Below, one piece after another: positions 62,640-64,000 of a stretch of 64,000 bases of DNA (positions within the stretch are counted from its first letter, which is position 1; every line of letters starts with the position of its first letter). The notes beneath the pieces are model-generated. The model worked only from the letters and a program-made list of their open reading frames with translations, was not told where the DNA came from and ran no database searches. This DNA is from Nostoc sp. FACHB-110 (GTDB taxonomy: Bacteria > Cyanobacteriota > Cyanobacteriia > Cyanobacteriales > Nostocaceae). A program made the position numbers and the translations under genes. The stretch is from positions 27,685-91,684 of the forward strand of contig NZ_JACJRU010000029.1 of NCBI RefSeq assembly GCF_014697425.1, written 5' to 3'.

Positions 62640-64000
62640 CTAAGAAGCCCTGCCCCGCACAACCACAACCCGAAAACCCACGAAGTTAAGCCCGCTGTCA
62701 CGCCCAACCCTGTAGCGAGACGCCGAACGGCAAAACCTAGGAATGAAGTACCACGAACCACCGCGCAGCAGACGACTTTGATTATCATTCTCACTGAGCC
62801 ACGCACTTCCATCAGTGGGCGCATTATTATAGTTTTCGTGCCACTCATCCTGACACCATTCCCATACATTACCACACATATCAAATAAACCAAAGGGGTT
62901 TGCCGAAAATTTCCCTACATCGGTTGTTTGCCCTCGATATTCACCTTTGGGAGCAGAACCATAGGTAGAATTTCCGTTATAATTCGCCAACTCAGTCGTA
63001 ATCGTTTCACCAAAATAAAACGGCGTAGTTGTTCCTGCGCGACAAGCATATTCCCATTCCGCCTCACTGGGTAGCCTGTAGGTTTTTCCAGCCTTTTTCG
63101 ACAGTCGAGCGCAAAACTAAACCGCATCATCCCAAGAAACTTGTTCTACAGGGCGGTTATCGCCTTTAAATTTAGATGGATTGGGATTTAAATCAATATT
63201 TACCTTATCAAACCCAGCAACGGCTTTCCATTGCCTTTGGGTGACGGGAAATTTACCCATGAAAAAGGATTGAACAGTAACATTATGCTGCGGACTTTCC
63301 GAGTTATGTCGTCTCTCCTCACTCTCTGGCGAACCCATGAGGAATGTACCGCCAGGAATTGATACCATCTCCAGCACTACACCATTACCCAAGTCGTCTG
63401 CAAAAAACTCGGACTGTCCGCGACGGCGGTTGATTTCACAACTTTTACCCATCCCTAAAAACCCCGATTTTACACCAGTGATGGTAGCTGTTTCAAATTC
63501 AAAAGTCCGAGTTTGAATCCCTGGAGATGGCTTTGTATTTCGTTGTTCTTGTCGTAACCTTTCAACTTCCCGTCTTCTTTGTTCTTCCTGACGTAACCGT
63601 TCAGCTTCCTGTCTTTGATATTCAGCTATTTGTTGTTCTTGAAGTATCCTTTCCGCTTCTTCCTGTTGTCGCTGATATTCAGCTTCTTTGGGAGCTAAAA
63701 CACGTTGTTTAATTGCTTTTATATCTTCGTCCCTGAGTCCTAAATATTGCTGATATTCGTGTAAATCCTGTTGAATCACCTCATTAAACGGATATTGTTC
63801 TTCATTAACTGCACGAATCAAAGCTTGTTCATAACGATCGCGTTTACGTTCGTATTCTCTATAAGGTTGCAATACTTCTTCTATAATTGCCTTAGAGGAT
63901 GTTTGGAAAGTATTAAACGAATCAATTAAGCCAGTCTTCTCAGCATTAACCGAATCATTGCAACTTGCACAAATGTTTCATGGGTCTGCGGTAAAATCTC
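62640..64000 (-). pseudogene. FGE-domain DGR target gene, broken, runs off the right edge
   Basis: Reading from the right edge: a helical part (PYREYERKRDRYEQALIRAV), a Gln/Glu/Arg-rich coiled coil, and an FGE/SUMF1 domain starting LGNGVVLEMVSIPGGTFLMG, ending RLLRGGSWYF-I and GFRVVVVRG. An in-frame TAG at 63117-63119 replaces the usual Glu in VSWDDAVEFC (here DAV-stop-FCARLSKKAGKTYR); the frame is otherwise kept. Near 63950-63965 a likely 1-base frameshift separates ETFVQVAMI from NAEKTGLIDSFNTF. Both lesions suggest an inactive gene. Confidence 0.85.
62681..62750 (-). other. DGR-type variable region of the second FGE gene
   Basis: Codons between the fixed TGG and GTG-GGT vary mainly in the first two positions and end in C or T: TAC, TTC, ATT, TTT, TAC, GTT, GAC, AGC, CTT, AAC, TTC. 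The pattern matches mutated AAC/AAT template codons. The fixed 32-base tail (62649-62680) is shared with the template remnant at 62282-62313. Confidence 0.72.

Noticed and set aside
62546..62893. Minus-strand alternative frame over the FGE variable region
   Set aside because: It is a shadow of the FGE frame; the FGE frame keeps SUMF1 motifs throughout.

Overview
The window looks like chromosomal DNA of a filamentous, probably heterocyst-forming cyanobacterium (Nostocales). The evidence is the abundance of HIP1 octamers (GCGATCGC), short tandem heptamer repeats of the STRR type, an NblS-type histidine kinase and an RpaB-type regulator, an iron-uptake-type SLH porin, a xisH/xisI pair, and several small cyanobacterial families. 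I saw no rRNA, tRNA or CRISPR array.

Positions 1-45,700 are mostly core genome: nblS (cut by the left edge) behind purD, a sugar-nucleotide epimerase, an ABC-2 exporter pair, a bacterioferritin-comigratory peroxiredoxin, cobQ with a 2Fe-2S ferredoxin, an HPP membrane protein, an amidohydrolase, a NupC transporter, an SLH plus GHL10 glycoside-hydrolase-like protein, an 849-residue orphan exported protein, a pentapeptide protein, a nitronate monooxygenase, an ArsR regulator with a nearby operator-like palindrome, pfkA, an aspartoacylase-like protein, era, a NarL-type regulator, an SLH porin, a FecR protein, rpaB, a group 2 sigma factor, a glycosyltransferase, a two-gene cluster tentatively related to LodA/LodB quinoprotein oxidases, and ispE-rsmA.

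Positions 45,800-64,000 are an accessory region: Uma2 nucleases, a MazF-like pair, xisHI, a TacAT-like pair, a ParDE-like pair, remnants of Rpn, Uma2 and PIN genes, a large multi-PAS histidine kinase, a tyrosine recombinase and a restriction-endonuclease-like protein. Its centrepiece is a probable NTP-independent conflict locus at 47.4-50.4 kb: a small Pepco/Trypco-like protein, a caspase-like protease fused through a membrane anchor to a formylglycine-generating-enzyme (FGE) fold, and a four-helix-bundle protein. The end of the FGE domain has the codon pattern left by adenine mutagenesis by a diversity-generating retroelement (DGR).

A second FGE gene at the right edge carries the same signature but is broken by an in-frame stop and probably a frameshift. 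Next to it is an avd gene fused, by an apparent deletion, to the last part of a DGR template repeat. No reverse transcriptase is visible, so this is a decayed DGR cassette near an intact target.

Small mobile repeats are active or recently active. A 113-bp element occurs twice with identical sequence, each copy flanked by a perfect 8-bp duplication; one copy splits parE. A 144-bp four-hairpin element also occurs twice and supplies the stop codon of the LodB-like gene. STRR tracts abut the stop of purD and the starts of two other genes.
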